Shown one piece after another: positions 21,761 to 34,682 of a DNA stretch of 64,000 nt. The stretch's first letter is position 1; the number at the start of each line of letters is the position of its first letter. Source of the stretch: Sciurus carolinensis (taxonomy: Eukaryota; Chordata; Mammalia; Rodentia; Sciuridae); the NCBI RefSeq assembly GCF_902686445.1, contig NC_062216.1, positions 7,399,084 to 7,463,083 of the forward strand. Reading direction: 5' to 3'. Under the pieces are notes generated by a model that saw only the letters and a program-made list of their open reading frames with translations, ran no database searches and was not told where the DNA came from. The translations under genes were made by a program, and so were the position numbers.

Positions 21761-22549
21761 GTTTCTTCCTTTAACACTTTATAAAGGTGTTCTTGGATAT
21801 CTCCTTTCATTTTTCTTATAATAAAAATTGTTTTATTTTTTATTTTTGTTCCTTCATCTGTAAAATGTGTCTATCACCTGATGATTTTTAGATCTCCTTT
21901 TTGTATTTGGTTTTCAACAACTTAGCTGTTATATCTAAGAGTATTCCTGCAACAAGTTTGAACAGTTTATGTTCTTAGATAAAGCTGTTGGCTGATTTTT
22001 AAAATCAAATATGAAAAAGTCTTGCCCATCATTTAATTGTTTATTCAATTATTCTTTCTTTTCTCTCTTCCTGCAATTCCAGTTGCAATTGTCTAGATTA
22101 CTTGATAAAATTTCATAAATTGTTATTAATGTTTATTTTTTAACCTTTTTTTCTCTTGCACTTTATTTTGGGTCATTTATATTCACCCCTATGTTCAAGT
22201 TCACTGTTCTGTGCTCCATTACCCAATCTGTAGTTACATATGAGCCATAAACTTTAGGTTTTAGATACAAAGTGTTTCAAGTCTAGAATCTTTTTTTTAT
22301 ATTTAATTTTCTTCTGAACTACTCCACCACTCCATCCATGATGGCCATTTCTGATTTGTTCCTCAAAATACATTAGAAGATACCAACTTGAAAGTCATCT
22401 GTGCATTTGGCCCAACTTGACTTTCTCTGCTTCTACATTTTGAAATTCAGGCTGGAAGAATGCTTGCTACAGTTTGTGGTGGTGGTTTGGTTTGGTTTGG
22501 TTTGGGCTTTGATTCTAGCAATAATTTATCATCCAGTTACCTTGACAAA
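21761..22549. other. AT-rich sequence without recognised feature
   Basis: No coding or repeat signature recognised, apart from a (TTTGG)n stretch near 22487-22505. Confidence 0.45.
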
Positions 22550-22554
22550 GGTAG

Positions 22555-22916
22555 TGTTAGTTAGATGTAACGGGGAGTAGTTTTGGTTCGTCGATAACTC
22601 CCAAAAAGACGCTCCACAGATACAGGTCTCACACGAGGAACTTTTATTCAAGCGGACAAAACGTGTCCGCTCGGGGGAAAGGGGAAAGGGAAAGAGAGAA
22701 GATGGCGCACGGTTCTTTGTATTGGAATTTCGCGGGCTGGGAGGAACCAATCACGGAGGAGGATTATTACAGACTGACTGATGGACCAATGACATATTGG
22801 AACGTAATGTGGGAGGCAGGAAGGTTACAGTGATGTAAGCCGGAAATTCCTGTAACGAGAAAGGTGGGCTTAACGGCAGATTGACAGGTGGATTTGGGAA
22901 GCTGGATTACCTAACA
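22555..22916 (-). mobile_element. LTR family B solo insertion, copy 2
   Basis: A 362-bp LTR, TGTTAG to CTAACA, with a perfect 5-bp duplication GGTAG (22550-22554 and 22917-22921). TTTATT near 22645 is the inverse polyadenylation signal. Five-base duplications fit ERVL- or ERV1-type integrases. No internal sequence remains. Confidence 0.87.
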
Positions 22917-23292
22917 GGTAGGATAATGCATTTTTCCTCTACTTACCAGTCCTCTTCTGTGGGCACTTTCCCAACAAAACTTAGGGATTGAGTCTGAGAA
23001 TATGGGATGATGACTGCAGGACTGAGTAACTGTCCTTTAATCTGACTGTCCCACCATCCCACATGGATATCTAATATCCAGCTTATTTTCCCTTTGATCT
23101 AGAGTGTATTTCTCTCTGGAATTCTGTTCACCAACTTTTCTTTAATCTCCTGCTCTTTACTAACCCATTTAAAATGTGGCTTTTATTTTGTTTAGGATTT
23201 TCTCCTTTCTAAAATGAGAGAAAGGTCTTTCCTGTTTTTTCACATCCTAACCCAGAGGCTTGCCGGTTTTCCTTAGTTTCCTTCCCTACTAT

Positions 23293-23646
23293 AGATGGTC
23301 CCTGACATACAGTGGCTCAACTTACAATTTTTTGACTTAATGATGATGTGAAAGCAATGTGCATTCAGTAGAAACCACACTTCAAATCCTGGATGTTGAT
23401 CTTTTTCAAGGTTAGCCATATATGACACAATATTCTCTCAAGATTCTGAGCAACAGCAGCAAGCTGCAGTTCCCAGTGAGACATGCAATCACAATAGTAA
23501 ATGGCCAATATGCTAATTATGCTATGTTGCTAAGCTATGACATTTGAGAGGTTAGATATAGTAAATGCATTTTCAACTCATATTTTCAACTTGTGGTGTT
23601 ATTTTCAGTACATAACTTCACCGTAAATCAAGGAACATCTGTAGAT
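23293..23646 (+). mobile_element. Tigger-like DNA transposon fossil
   Basis: Landmarks GGTCCCTGACATACAGTGGC, GCATTCAGTAGAAACC, AGCAAGCTGCAGTTCCCAGT and AAATGCATTTTCAACT match my memory of a mammalian Tigger/pogo-derived non-autonomous repeat. A diverged relative lies at 54960-55160. No transposase frame. Confidence 0.5.
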
Positions 23647-23734
23647 TAGAGCAACCTAAGAGTAGTAACATTCAACTTCATCTTTTCCACACAGCAAATT
23701 CTCAAGAAATGTTGGCTAGTTGAATGGTTAGTTG

Positions 23735-23900
23735 AATAGAAAAAGCAGAAAACTGTGACTTTGGAGCATGAGCTTTGGATTCAGACAACTGTGTTCAAAC
23801 TCCGGGTCTATTACTTAATTGAAAAGTGATTTAGCCTTCCTGAGCCTAGGATTCCTAATATACAAAATCAGGAAAATAACCTGGACTCTTCCAGTGGGTG
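23735..23900 (+). repeat. MIR SINE remnant
   Basis: Order of motifs follows MIR: GAGC..GCTTTGGATTCAGAC, then GTTCAAACTCC..CTATTACTTA, then TTAGCCTTCCTGAGCCT. Strongly diverged. Confidence 0.55.
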
Positions 23901-24361
23901 GGTAGCTGGGGTACAGAGAGCAGTTTCAGTAGGCAGTGCCTGGGTGTTGGTAGCAGAGTTAGTTATTAGAATACTTAGCCTAACTGACAAGCAAACAAAT
24001 TCTACGTCAGCGTGTGTAAACATTAATAGTGGAAACAACTCTTTCCCAGGTCGTGTTGATCAGTGTGACAGTCCCCTGTCTGACGTGATCTGTATGAAGA
24101 ACTTTTCTGCCAGCATAAGGCCTTGAAAAGCAAGGAGACACTCTCCTACATTGATGGAACTGTGTCACATTAAGTTAAAGGGGAGCTCTGTTGAGATAAA
24201 CAGGACCATAAAAGAATACCAGAAGGTTGTGCACACTCTCATGTTCTTTTTCAGTTTCACAGTCTTTATTCTGACCTAAGATAAGACAGGTATATAGCCC
24301 CATCTTGTACATCTGAAGAGTATAGCCATGCACCACCAAGATGGTGCTCAAAATGAAAGTT

Positions 24362-24568
24362 AGCTGGGTGCTATGGTGCACATCTGTGATCCTAGAGACT
24401 CAGGAGGCTGAGACAGGAGAATCATAAGTTCAAGGCCAGCCTGGGCAACATAGAAACACTTGTCTCAAATTTAAAAAAAAAAGGCCTTGGAATATAGTTC
24501 TGTGGTAGCATGTACCTGGATTCAGTCTTCAGTATGAAAGAGAAAGAAAGAAGAAGAAAGACAGAAAG
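24362..24568 (+). mobile_element. B1-dID composite SINE
   Basis: A 7SL-derived B1 half (AGCTGGGTGCTATGGTGCAC ... GGCTGAGACAGGAG ... AAGGCCAGCCTGGGCAAC) is followed by an A-rich linker, a degenerate ID-like half, and an AGAAAG-rich tail. This composite type is characteristic of squirrel-related rodents. Confidence 0.75.
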
Positions 24569-25204
24569 TCTCATCCAGGATTTCTCTGCCAAATGGATGA
24601 GGACATGAATGCTCTGTTCATGGAACTGAACCTTACCCTGTTCACTTGCCTGCAACTAGTGTTTTTCACAGAAAACCCATTATTTCCAACAAAACCAACA
24701 CTAGTATGTGATGAGCATTAGTAAAAATAACATCACTAGTAAGGTTGGTGACATTATGTCGTTGTGTTGAGTATTAAATGAGATAATTTAGGTAAATTAA
24801 GAAAATTATCAGGCCACCTAGGATATAAAAAACAAGGGAAATGTTATTATCATTATTATTATTAATTGGTAAATGTCAATAGGCAACTTTCAGATTACTT
24901 GGAGACAGAAGAGAATAGTAGACACTGGTAGATAATGGGATCAAGGAAGTGAGAAAGCACCTAGATAACCTAGGAATCTGTGAAAATTGTCTCTGCTTCC
25001 ATAAGGAAGTCTCACTCCACCTTTATTCTGCTGTTCTGAGGGGCACAGCACAAACGAGAAGGTAGAAGGGTACATGAACTTCCTCCCACCTGGCCCACTC
25101 ACATATCCACAGCAGGCACATCTCCACCAACAGTGTCTATTAAACCACAGATTAGAGAGTGCACTTAACCCTGAGAAGGTTCTGCTTCATGAAACATTTG
25201 AGAA

Positions 25205-28200
25205 ATTATGAAGATCAGAAGTCCCAGGAGATCCAAGATAGCAGACTAGAGGGAGGCTGCATTCCTTGTTGCTCTGTAACTCCGGTTTCAAGCAGAGGAT
25301 ATCTGTTTCTTGGTAAGGCAGGTTTTGCTGCTTATCGATCCCCTGCTGTTTACCCAATTTGTCTGCTGTGATCACCTGCAGTCTGCCAGCATGTCGACGA
25401 GTTTTTCGAGTGCAGATTGCACACTGTCAGGTGCCTATCATCCTCCATTTGCCTGCCTCTAGCCTGTCCATCACCAGCCTTACACCTATCCATCACCCAG
25501 ACAGAATTTTAAAGGCTGTGAGAGAAAAGAACCAAATTACATTCAGGGGGAAACCAATACGGATATCAGCAGATTTCTCAATCTATACCCTAAAAGCTAG
25601 AAGGGCCTGGAACAACGTATTTCAAGCTCTGAAAGAATGCGGTTGCCAAACAAGAATCCTATACCCAGCAAAACTAACCTTCAGATTTGAGGAAGAAATA
25701 AAATCCTTCCACGATAAACAAACGTTAAAAGAATTTACAAATAGAAAGCCTGCGCTACAGAATGTTCTCAACAAAATATTCCATGAGGAGGAAATGAAAA
25801 ACAACAATGTAGGTCAGCAAAGGGAGGAACTACCTTAGAGAAAAACCACTCAAAGGAGAAACCAAGCCAACTTAAAAACCAAAAATAAGCCAAATGACTG
25901 GGAATACAAATCATATCTCAATAATAACCCTGAACGTTAATGGCCTAAACTCATCAATCAAAAGACAGACTGGCAGAATGGATTAAAAAGAAAGACCCAA
26001 CACTATGCTGCCTGCAAGAGACTCATCTCATAGAAAAAGACATCCACAGACTAAAGGTGAAAGAATGGGAAAAAACCTACCATGCACATGGACTCAGTAA
26101 AAAAGCGGGGGTTTCCATCCTTATATCAGATAAAGTGGACTTCAAGTCAAAGTTAGTCAGAAGGGATAAAGAAGAACATTTCATACTGTTTAAGGGAATC
26201 ATAAATCAGGAAGACATAATGATAGTAAATATTTATGCCCCAAACAATGGTGCATCCCGTAAATCAAACAAATCCTTCTCAATTTCAGGAATCACATAGA
26301 CCACAACACAATAATTCTGGGTGACTTTAATGCACCGCTGTCACCACTAGATAGATCTTCCAAACAAAAACCAACCAAAGAAACCATAGAACTCAATAAC
26401 ACAATCAAGAACCTAGACATAATAGACATGTATAGAATATTCCATCCATCAATGAGCGGATTCACTTTCTTCTCAGCAGCACATGGATCCTTCTCGAAAA
26501 TAGACCATAAGTTATGCCACAAAGCAGCCCTTAGAAAATGCAAAAAATCTATCAGATCATAATGGACTGGGAGTAGAAATCAATGACAAAATAAACAGAA
26601 ATTACTCCAACACCTGGAGACTAAATAATATGCTACTGAATGAAACATGGATAACAAAAAACATCAGGGAGGAGATAAAAAAATTCTTAGAGGTCAATGA
26701 GAATGACAATATAACATATCAAAATCTCTGGGACACTATGAAAGTGGTACTAAGAGGAAAATTCATTGCATGGAGGGCATTCCAGAAAAGAAAGAAAAGT
26801 CAACAACTAAATGTCCTAACATTACAGCTCAAAGCCCTAGAAAAAGAAGAACAGAATAACAGTAAAAGTAGTAGAAGACAGGACATAATTATAATCAGAG
26901 CTGAAATCAATGAAATTGAGACAAAAGAAACATTTCAAATAGTTGACAAAACAAAAAGTTGGTTCTTTTAAAAAGTAAACAAAATAGACAAACCCTTAGC
27001 CACACTAACAAAGAGAAGAAGAGAGAAAACTCAAATTACTAAAATTCGTGATGATAAAGGAAATATCACGGGAGACACCACTGAGATACAGAACATAATG
27101 AGAAGCTACCTTGAAAATCTGTATTCCAAAAAATAGAAACTACCGAAGACATTGACCAATTTCTAGAGACATATGCTCCTCCCAAACTGAACCAGAAGGA
27201 CATACACAATTTAAACAGATCAATATCAAGCAATGAAATAGAAGAAGCCATTAAAAAATCTACCATCCAAGAAAAGTCCAGGACCAGATGGATTCTCAGC
27301 CGAGTTCTACAAGACCTTCAAAGAAGAACTCATTCCAATATTTCTCAAAGTATTCCAGGAAATAGAAAAGAAGGGTACCCTACCAAACTCATTCTATGAA
27401 GCTAATATCACCCTCATACCCAAACCAGGAAAAGACACATCAAGGAAAGAAAATTTTAGACCAATATCCTTGATGAATATAGATGCAAAGATCCTTAAAA
27501 GTATTGGCAAACCATATCCAAAAACATATTAAGAAAATTGTGCCCCACGATCAAGTGGGGTTCATCCCTGGAATGCAAGGATGGCTTAACATCTGTAAAT
27601 CAATAAACATAATCCATCATGTCAATAGACTTAAGGATAAGAATCATATGGTTATTTCAATTGATGCAGAAAAAGCGTTCGACAAAATACAACACCCCTT
27701 CATGCTCAAAACACTAGAAAAAATAGGGATAGTAGGAACATATCTGAACATTGTAAAGGCTATTTATGCTAAGCCCATGGCCAACATCATTCTTAATGGA
27801 GAAAAACTGAAACCATTTCCTTTAAAAACAGGAACAAGACAGGGATGTCCTCTTTCACCACTTCTATTCAACATTGTCCTCAAAACTCTAGCCAGAACAA
27901 TTAAGCAGACCAAAGAAATTAAAGTGATATGAAGAGGAAAAGAGGAACTTAAGATGTCACTATTTGCTGATATGATTCTATATTTAGAGGATCCAAAAAC
28001 CTCCTCCAGAAAACTTCTAGACCTCATCAATGAATTCAGCAAAATAGCAGGCTATAAAATCAACACGCATAAATCTAAAGCATTTTTATATGCAAGCGAC
28101 GAAACAGCTGAAAGGGAAATGAGGAAAACAACTCCATTTGCAATAGCCTCAAAAAAAAATAAAATACTTGGGAATCAATCTAACCAAAGAGATAAAAGAT

Positions 28201-29464
28201 CTCTACAATGAAAACTACAAAACATTGAAGAAAGAAATTGAGGAAGATCTTAGAAGATGGAAAGATCTCCCATGTTCTTGGATAAGCAAAATTAATATTG
28301 TCAAAATGGCCATACTACCAAAAATGCTATACAGATTCAATGCAATTTCAATTAAAATCCCAATGACATACCTTACAGAAATAGAGCAAGCAATCATGAA
28401 ATTCATCTAGAAGAATAAGAAACCCAGAATAGCTAAAGCAATCATTAGCAGGAAGAGTGAAGCAGCGGGTATCACAATACCAGAACTTCAACAATACTAC
28501 AAAGCAGTAGTAACAAAAACAGCATGGTATTGGCACCAAAATAGACAGGTAGATCAATGGTACAGAATAGAGGACACGGACACAAACCCAAATAAATACA
28601 ATTTTCTCACACTACACAAAGGGGCCAAAAATATGCAATGAAGAAAAGATAGCCTCTTCAACAAATGGTGCTGGGAAAACTGGAAATTCATATGCAACAG
28701 AATGAAACTAAACCCCTATCTCTCACTCTGCACAAAAATCAACTCACAATGGATCAAGGACCTTGGAATCAGACAAGAGACCCTGCATCTTATAGAAGAA
28801 AAAGTAGGTCCAAATCTTCATCTTGTTGGCTTAGGATCAGAGTTCCTCAACAGGACTCCCATAGCACAAGAAATAAAAGCAAGAATCAATAACTGGGATA
28901 GATTCAAACTAAATAGCTTTCTCTCAGCAAAGGAAACTATCAGCAATGTGAAGAGAGAGCCTACAGAGTGGGAGAATATCTTTGCCACTCATACTTCAGA
29001 TAGAGCACTAATTTCCAGAATATATAAAGAACTCAAATAACTCTACACCAAGAATGCAAATAACCCAATCAACAAATGGGCTAAGGATATGAACAAACAC
29101 TTCACAGAAGAAGATCTACAAGCAATCAACAAACATATGGAAAAATGTTCAACATCTCTAGTAATAAGAGAAATGCAAATCAAAACCACCCTAAGATTCC
29201 ATCTCACCCCAATTAGAATGGCGATTATCAAGAATACAAGCAAAATAGGTGTTGGCGAGGATGTGGGGGAAAAGGTACACTCCTACATTGCTGGTGGGGC
29301 TGCAAATTAGTGCAGCTACTCTGGAAAGCAGTATGGAGACTCCTTAGAAAACTTGGAATGGACCTACCATTTGACCCAGCTATCCCACTCCTTGGCCTAT
29401 ACCCAAAGGACTTAAAATCAGCTTACTACAGAGATACAGCCACATAAATGTTCATAGCTGCTCA
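25205..29464 (+). mobile_element. L1 with 5' end joined to ORF1 C-terminus
   Basis: Begins with an L1 5' end (CCAAGATAGCAGACTAGAGG near 25230) and ~270 bp of 5' UTR, then jumps at about 25500 into ORF1 at the equivalent of 6261 in the first L1. ORF1's C-terminal domain runs to 25838. ORF2 starts near 25893 and runs to 29464 with several frameshifts (first near 25966) and stops. At the RT active site FADDMI reads FADMI (near 27963), losing one catalytic Asp. It stops without 3' UTR or poly(A). Confidence 0.8.
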
Positions 29465-29889
29465 GAATGCCTGCCGCTCGGTAGGTTCTCAATACTTTAC
29501 CTATCTGATATACACCAGGCCCCTGTGAGCAATATTTCAAGGCTGTATCACTTAGTACAACTGAATCTTGTTAAGAGACACCAAACTATGACAGTAAAGA
29601 AAGAAGTCTATCATTGAGCAACTTGAGAGTAAGTATTTTTGAGTCAGATTTAAAATAAGAGGAAGGTCTTAGATTATGTGCTTGCGGGGGTGCAATGAAA
29701 AGACTAATGGATGAAGGAAAGGCCTATCACCTATACATAAACTAAGACCTACAAAGACATAGATATGCACATAGGTGCATAAATACACACATTCTAGACT
29801 ACACATCTGTCTCTTAGAGCTAAGATTCACCTAAGAGAAGACAGTAAAACCAACCTCATCATTTTGCAGATTAAGACTCTGAGGCCAAG
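29465..29889. other. Unassigned sequence between L1 fragments
   Basis: No open frame or strong repeat motif; about 29465-29500 may be a MIR scrap. Confidence 0.35.
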
Positions 29890-30290
29890 ACAAACTATAG
29901 AACCAGCCTAGGTGTCCATCAAGAGATGAACAGATAAAGAAAATGTGTGTATGTACACAATGCAGTTTTATTTAGCTACAAGCAAAAATGAAATCATATC
30001 ATTTCCAGGAAAATAGATGGAACTGAAGACCATTATGTTAAGTGAAATAAGTCAAACTCAGAAGGTTTTCTCTCTTATGTGGAAACTAGAGAGGAAAAAG
30101 GAAAAGATCTGAGGGCAGATCAAAAGGAGATCAGTAGAGGAAAGGGATCAAGGAGGAGGGGGAAGTGCTAGGGAGGGATATTGGTTGAATCACATTGTTA
30201 TATTGTGTGCATGTACAAGTAGGTAACAACAAATCCCATTATGTACAACTATAATGTACCCATTAAAAATGTGGGTGGAAAAAAAAGAAT
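29890..30290 (+). mobile_element. Older L1 3' end
   Basis: Diverged ORF2 C-terminus (AACCAGCCTAGGTGTCCATC, GATGAACAGATAAAG) with a 3' UTR and A-rich end near 30280. A different subfamily from the young L1s, lacking the TTAGGG-like tract. Confidence 0.7.
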
Positions 30291-30451
30291 CTGAGGCCAA
30301 GAAAAGTCAAGGGACTAATTTGAATAAAGTCAAAAAACAAACGCTAAAACTTGGGCAAGAATTCAGGTCTTTGCCCACCCAACCCAGTGTTCAACTTCAC
30401 ACACACTTTAGCCAAAGATTCTTAAGCTTCTACTTAAAGCATTGACATGTT

Positions 30452-30820
30452 GGGAGACCTATTTTTTACTTATTTACTTTGATTCATTGTACACAAATGG
30501 GGTGCAACTGTTGTTTCTCTGGTTGTACACAAAGTAGAGTTGCACCATTTGCGTAATCATGTACGCACATAGGACATTGATGTTTGTCTCATTCTGTTGT
30601 TTTTCCTTCCCTCCACCCCCTCCCCACCCCTCTTTTTCATAGCTGCTCAATTCATAATAGCTAGATTGTGGAACCAACCTAGATGCCCTTAAGTTGGTGA
30701 ATGGATAAAGAAACTGTGGTATATATACACAGTGGAATATTACTCAGTCATAAAGAAGAATAAAATCATGGCATTTGCAGGTAAATGGATGCAGTTGGAG
30801 AATATTATGCTAAGGGAGAC
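30452..30820 (-). mobile_element. 5'-inverted short L1 (minus orientation)
   Basis: 30459-30637 is antisense L1 3' UTR ending in a T-rich tract. 30638-30813 is ORF2 C-terminus in sense. GGGAGAC flanks both sides (30452-30458 and 30814-30820) and is followed by similar T/A-rich bases. This fits one minus-oriented L1 with an inverted 5' piece. Confidence 0.7.
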
Positions 30821-31064
30821 TTTATTTTCACTACCACCTACAAAGGTCAGTAATCCACAAACATGTAAAGTGAAAAAATAAAGACAAGATTTGCAGTCAT
30901 AAATAAGCCCTGGACACCACCACCCCTCCTCTTTAGTCCCTTGTCCATTTTCTCCCCAATCTTAATTCCCTTAAATAGTAAGAGATCAGAAAAAAATCTG
31001 AATCCTTCCTCCCATAAAGAAACTGAGCAACTCTGGAAGAGCTGCTGGTGGTGAGAAAGTTCTG

Positions 31065-31913
31065 AATTCATCCAGTGACTTTAGAGACTGGTGAGCCCAT
31101 GTAGCCCTGGGTTTCAGGCTCAACTAAAGCTCAGTAGGCACTGCTGGCTTCAAATGCTAGACTGGCACCCATCAACACAGGGTCTAGGCCTGCCTACTAT
31201 CAAGCCAGTCCCTGTAATCCTACGGTTAGTCAGTTCTGGAGGCGCAGTTCCAGACTGAACCCTATCGCATTTAACAGATCTACTCAGTATATCCTGGCTA
31301 CAGACCCAGCCCTGTAGATGAAGGCACTGAGTCCACTCACCTACCGATCCAGGACAAAACCAGCCTGCCTTACTATGCCAGCAGCCAACCTATGCATGAA
31401 CAATGCCAAAGGGCCCACTGAGCAGAATCTCTGGCAGGCTGGTTTGTGAAGACCTGCCCCAGACAAAGTCAGTCTGCAAAGACTGGAATATGTCCCTATT
31501 TCTTCAAATGTTCAGACAGCAACATAAAGCAATACAACAAGCCTGAAAAACACCAAGGAGGTATAACACCACCAAAATAATACAATAATATCCCACTTAA
31601 ATAAATGGAGATACAGGAACAGCTTGACAAACAATTCAAAATAATTATTTATGGAAGATCAGCAAACTTCAGAAAATACAGAAAAACAATTCAACATAAT
31701 TGGGAAAACAAAAAAACAAAAACAAAATTAGAAATTTAACAGGAAGGCTGAAAATACTTTTTTAAGAAGAAAAATTCTGAAGCAAAAAAATACAATGAAT
31801 GAAATAAAAAGACAATAAAGAGCATCAAGAACAAACTGATGAAGTAAAAGAATGTGTGAACTTGAAGACAGGTTATCTAGCAATGAACTACCAGAAAATA
31901 TTAATTTAAAAAA
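31065..31913 (+). mobile_element. Old L1 5' region and ORF1 start (probable)
   Basis: Stop-rich sequence with CA-rich 5' UTR-like character passes into A-rich sequence (ATTCAAAATAATTATTTATGG, AAAATACAGAAAAACAATTC) resembling the start of ORF1 of old L1 families. Interrupted at 31914 by a younger L1. Confidence 0.5.
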
Positions 31914-32965
31914 GCACAAGAAATGAAAGCAAGAATCAATAAATGGGATGAACTCAAACTAAAAAGCTTTTTCTCAGCAAAGGACACAATCAATAATGTG
32001 AAAAGAGAGCCTACAGAGTGGGAGAAAATCTTCCCCATTTCAGATAGAGCACTAATCTCCAAAGTTTATAAAGAACTTATAAAACTTTACACCAAAAAAA
32101 CAAAGGACCCAATCAATAAATGGACTAAGAAACTGGACAGATACTTTACAGAAGACAAACAGGTGATTAATAAAAATATGAAAAAGTGTTCAACATCTCT
32201 AGTAAATAGAGAAATGCAAATTAGAACAATGCTAAGCTTTCATCTTACTCCAATTAGAATGACTATTATCAAGAACACAAACAATAAAAAATGTTGGTGT
32301 GGATGTGGGGGAAAAGGCATACTTTTACATTGCTGGTAGAGTTGCAAATTGGTGCAGACACTCTGGAAAGCAGTATGGAGAATCCCAAGGAAACTTGGAG
32401 TGCACCCACCTTTTGACCCACTTATCCCACTCCTTGATTTATACCCAAACGACTTAAAATTAGCATACTACAGTAACACAGCCACATCAATGTTTATAGC
32501 AGCTCAGTTCATAATAGCTAGATTGTTGAATCAACCTAGATGCCCTCCAATAGATGAATGGATAAAGAAACTGTGGTATATATATGCAATGGAATATTAT
32601 TCAGCCATAAAGAAGAATAATATTATGGCATTTGCAGATAAATGGATGGAATTGGAGAATATCATGCTAAGTGAAATAAGCCAATCCCAAAAATTCAAAG
32701 GCTGAATGTTTTCCCTGATAAGTGGATGATGATATATAATGGGGATGGGGGGATGGGGAGTGAGAGAAGAATGGAGGAACTTTAGAGTATATAGAGGAAA
32801 TGAGGGGGCAGGTATGAAAAATGGTGGACTGAAACAGACATCATTACCCTATGTACATGTATGATCACACAAATGGTATGAATCTACATCATGCACAACC
32901 ATAGAAATGAAAAGTTGTACCCCATTTGTGTACAATGAATGCAGTCTGTAAAAAATAAATTTTTT
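31914..32965 (+). mobile_element. 5'-truncated L1 (ORF2 C-terminus, 3' UTR)
   Basis: ORF2 sequence from KARINKWDELKLKSF to the end (31923-32705), broken by one in-frame TAG at 32337-32339 inside the Cys-rich motif (HCW then stop). Otherwise it stays in one frame. A 3' UTR (about 32706-32940) and A-rich tail follow. The 3' end matches the inverted copy at 46623-46980, a different subfamily from the 37401 L1. Confidence 0.82.
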
Positions 32966-33632
32966 AAAAAAATTAAATGGTTTAACACTCCCCTCTAACA
33001 GATAAGAACAATGTATCTCCTAATTCCTCCACTACTAAATTAAATCACTCATTCATGATGCAAATTGGCTGGAGAATAACTTACTGAAAAAACTAATTAT
33101 TTAAACTACAAATGGTCATTCTGTGTCCAAGGATAGAACATGATTGTAGGTACTTCATAAAGTTTGAGATAAGTAAAAGTGTAGCATTTCTGTAGGTGGT
33201 TAAAGTAAAGTTGTTTTTAGCTTAAAATAAAATATTATAAGATATATTAAGTCAGCCTCATAGAAGCCACAAAGGAAAAAATCTCTAGGACATGCAAAAA
33301 AGAGAAAGAGAAAAGAATAAAAGTACATTACCACAAATCAGCAGATAACAAAGGAAGACTTCAAAAGAGGAAGGACAAAAGAACTGCAAAATACTCAGAA
33401 AATAATTAACAAAACGCAGCATTAAGTTCTTCACTTTCAATAATTCCTTTAAGTGTAAATGGATTCAGTTTTCCAACCAAAATTCACAGAATGGATGAAT
33501 AAATTTTAAAAATAAGATCCAACTAGATATTGCCTATGAAGACACAGTTTAACCTTTAGGACACATGTAGGTTGAAAGGAATGGAAAAAATATTCTATGA
33601 AAAAAATGATAAGCAAATGAATCAGAAGTGGC
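32966..33632. other. AT-rich sequence with old L1 ORF2 scrap
   Basis: About 33380-33610 resembles the N-terminal endonuclease region of an old L1 ORF2, heavily decayed. 32966-33380 has no clear assignment. Confidence 0.4.
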
Positions 33633-34133
33633 TGCTTCGGTTTTGACATGAAGTGTCCCCAAAGGACTCATGTTGAAAAACTGGTCACCAAATCAACAGT
33701 GTTCGGAGCGGGAGGGCTTTTGAGGAGTGACTGGAATATGGAGGCTGTGATCTCATCAGTGGATTACTCCACTGACAGATTAACATTTTGATGGCACTGG
33801 TAGAAGGTGGAGAAACCGTAGGAGATACAACCTAGTTGGAGGGCGTGGGTCCTTGGGGGGTGCCCTTGGAGACAGTATCTTTTCCCCAGCTACTTCCTCC
33901 TCCTCATTCTCTCTCTCCTCCTCCTTTGTCTCTCTGTCTCCGAGTTTCTATGAGCTGAACAGCTTTCCCCCACCACGTCCACTGCCATGACTTTTCGCCT
34001 CACCTCAGGTCCAAAGCAACGGAGCCGGCAGAACACGGACTGAAACCTCTTAAACTGTGAGCCAAAACAATCTTTCCTCCTCCAAGTTATTTTTTCAGAT
34101 ATTTTGTCATGGCTGTGAACACTGACAAACACA
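33633..34133 (+). mobile_element. MaLR-type LTR, copy 1
   Basis: Starts TGCTTCGGTTTTGACATGAAG and ends GACAAACACA. Internal landmarks (TGTCCCC, CTCACCTCAGGTCCAAAGCA, TGAGCCAAAACAA, CTCCTCCAAGTTATTTTTTCAG) are shared with 44795 and 60789. Flanks GTGGC (33628-33632) and ATGGC (34134-34138) form a 5-bp duplication with one mismatch. The family resembles ERVL-MaLR (MST/THE1-like) LTRs. Confidence 0.75.
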
Positions 34134-34138
34134 ATGGC

Positions 34139-34526
34139 TATACTCGTATCAGGACAGAATAAACTTTTAGTCAATATTTATCACAAGAGAAAATCACTAT
34201 AAAGGGTTAATTCATCAAGAAGATACAGAACGCCCCATCCAACTGTAGGAGAGTAAAATCTCTCTTCACAACTCAAACACAATCGAATCTTACCAGAGGT
34301 ATAAACTGATTTGCCTAGTTACACAGCCCCTTTCAGGCAGCTGTGTTTCTTGATCACTTGCGACAACCAGATCTTACTTCCCTCTCTGGACTTCCCCAGT
34401 GCAGAGTGATTTTTTTATTGTTCTTAAGTAACTCTTCTTTGTAACCAGCTGTGTTCTTCTTGCTTGAGTGTGCACTTGGGTTTTGGTCTCAGTGACTGTA
34501 TGGCCACTCTGTACAGTTCAGAGACT
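34139..34526. other. Unassigned intergenic sequence
   Basis: No coding or repeat signature recognised. Confidence 0.4.
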
Positions 34527-34682
34527 GAAACTGTAATTTTTTTTAGTCTTTTGTTTTAGTTGTAGGTGGACACAATACCTTTATTTTATGTTTATGTGGT
34601 GCTGAGGATCAAACCCAGGGCCTTACTTATTCCAGGCAAACGCTCTACCAATGAGCCACAACCCCAGCCCCGAAACTGTAAT
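34527..34682 (-). mobile_element. ID SINE, antisense
   Basis: The inverse ID body (GTGGTGCTGAGGATCAAACC ... GAGCCACAACCCCAGCCC) ends at 34671. A 3' tail is seen as T-rich sequence from 34538. A perfect 11-bp duplication GAAACTGTAAT flanks it (34527-34537 and 34672-34682). Confidence 0.85.
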
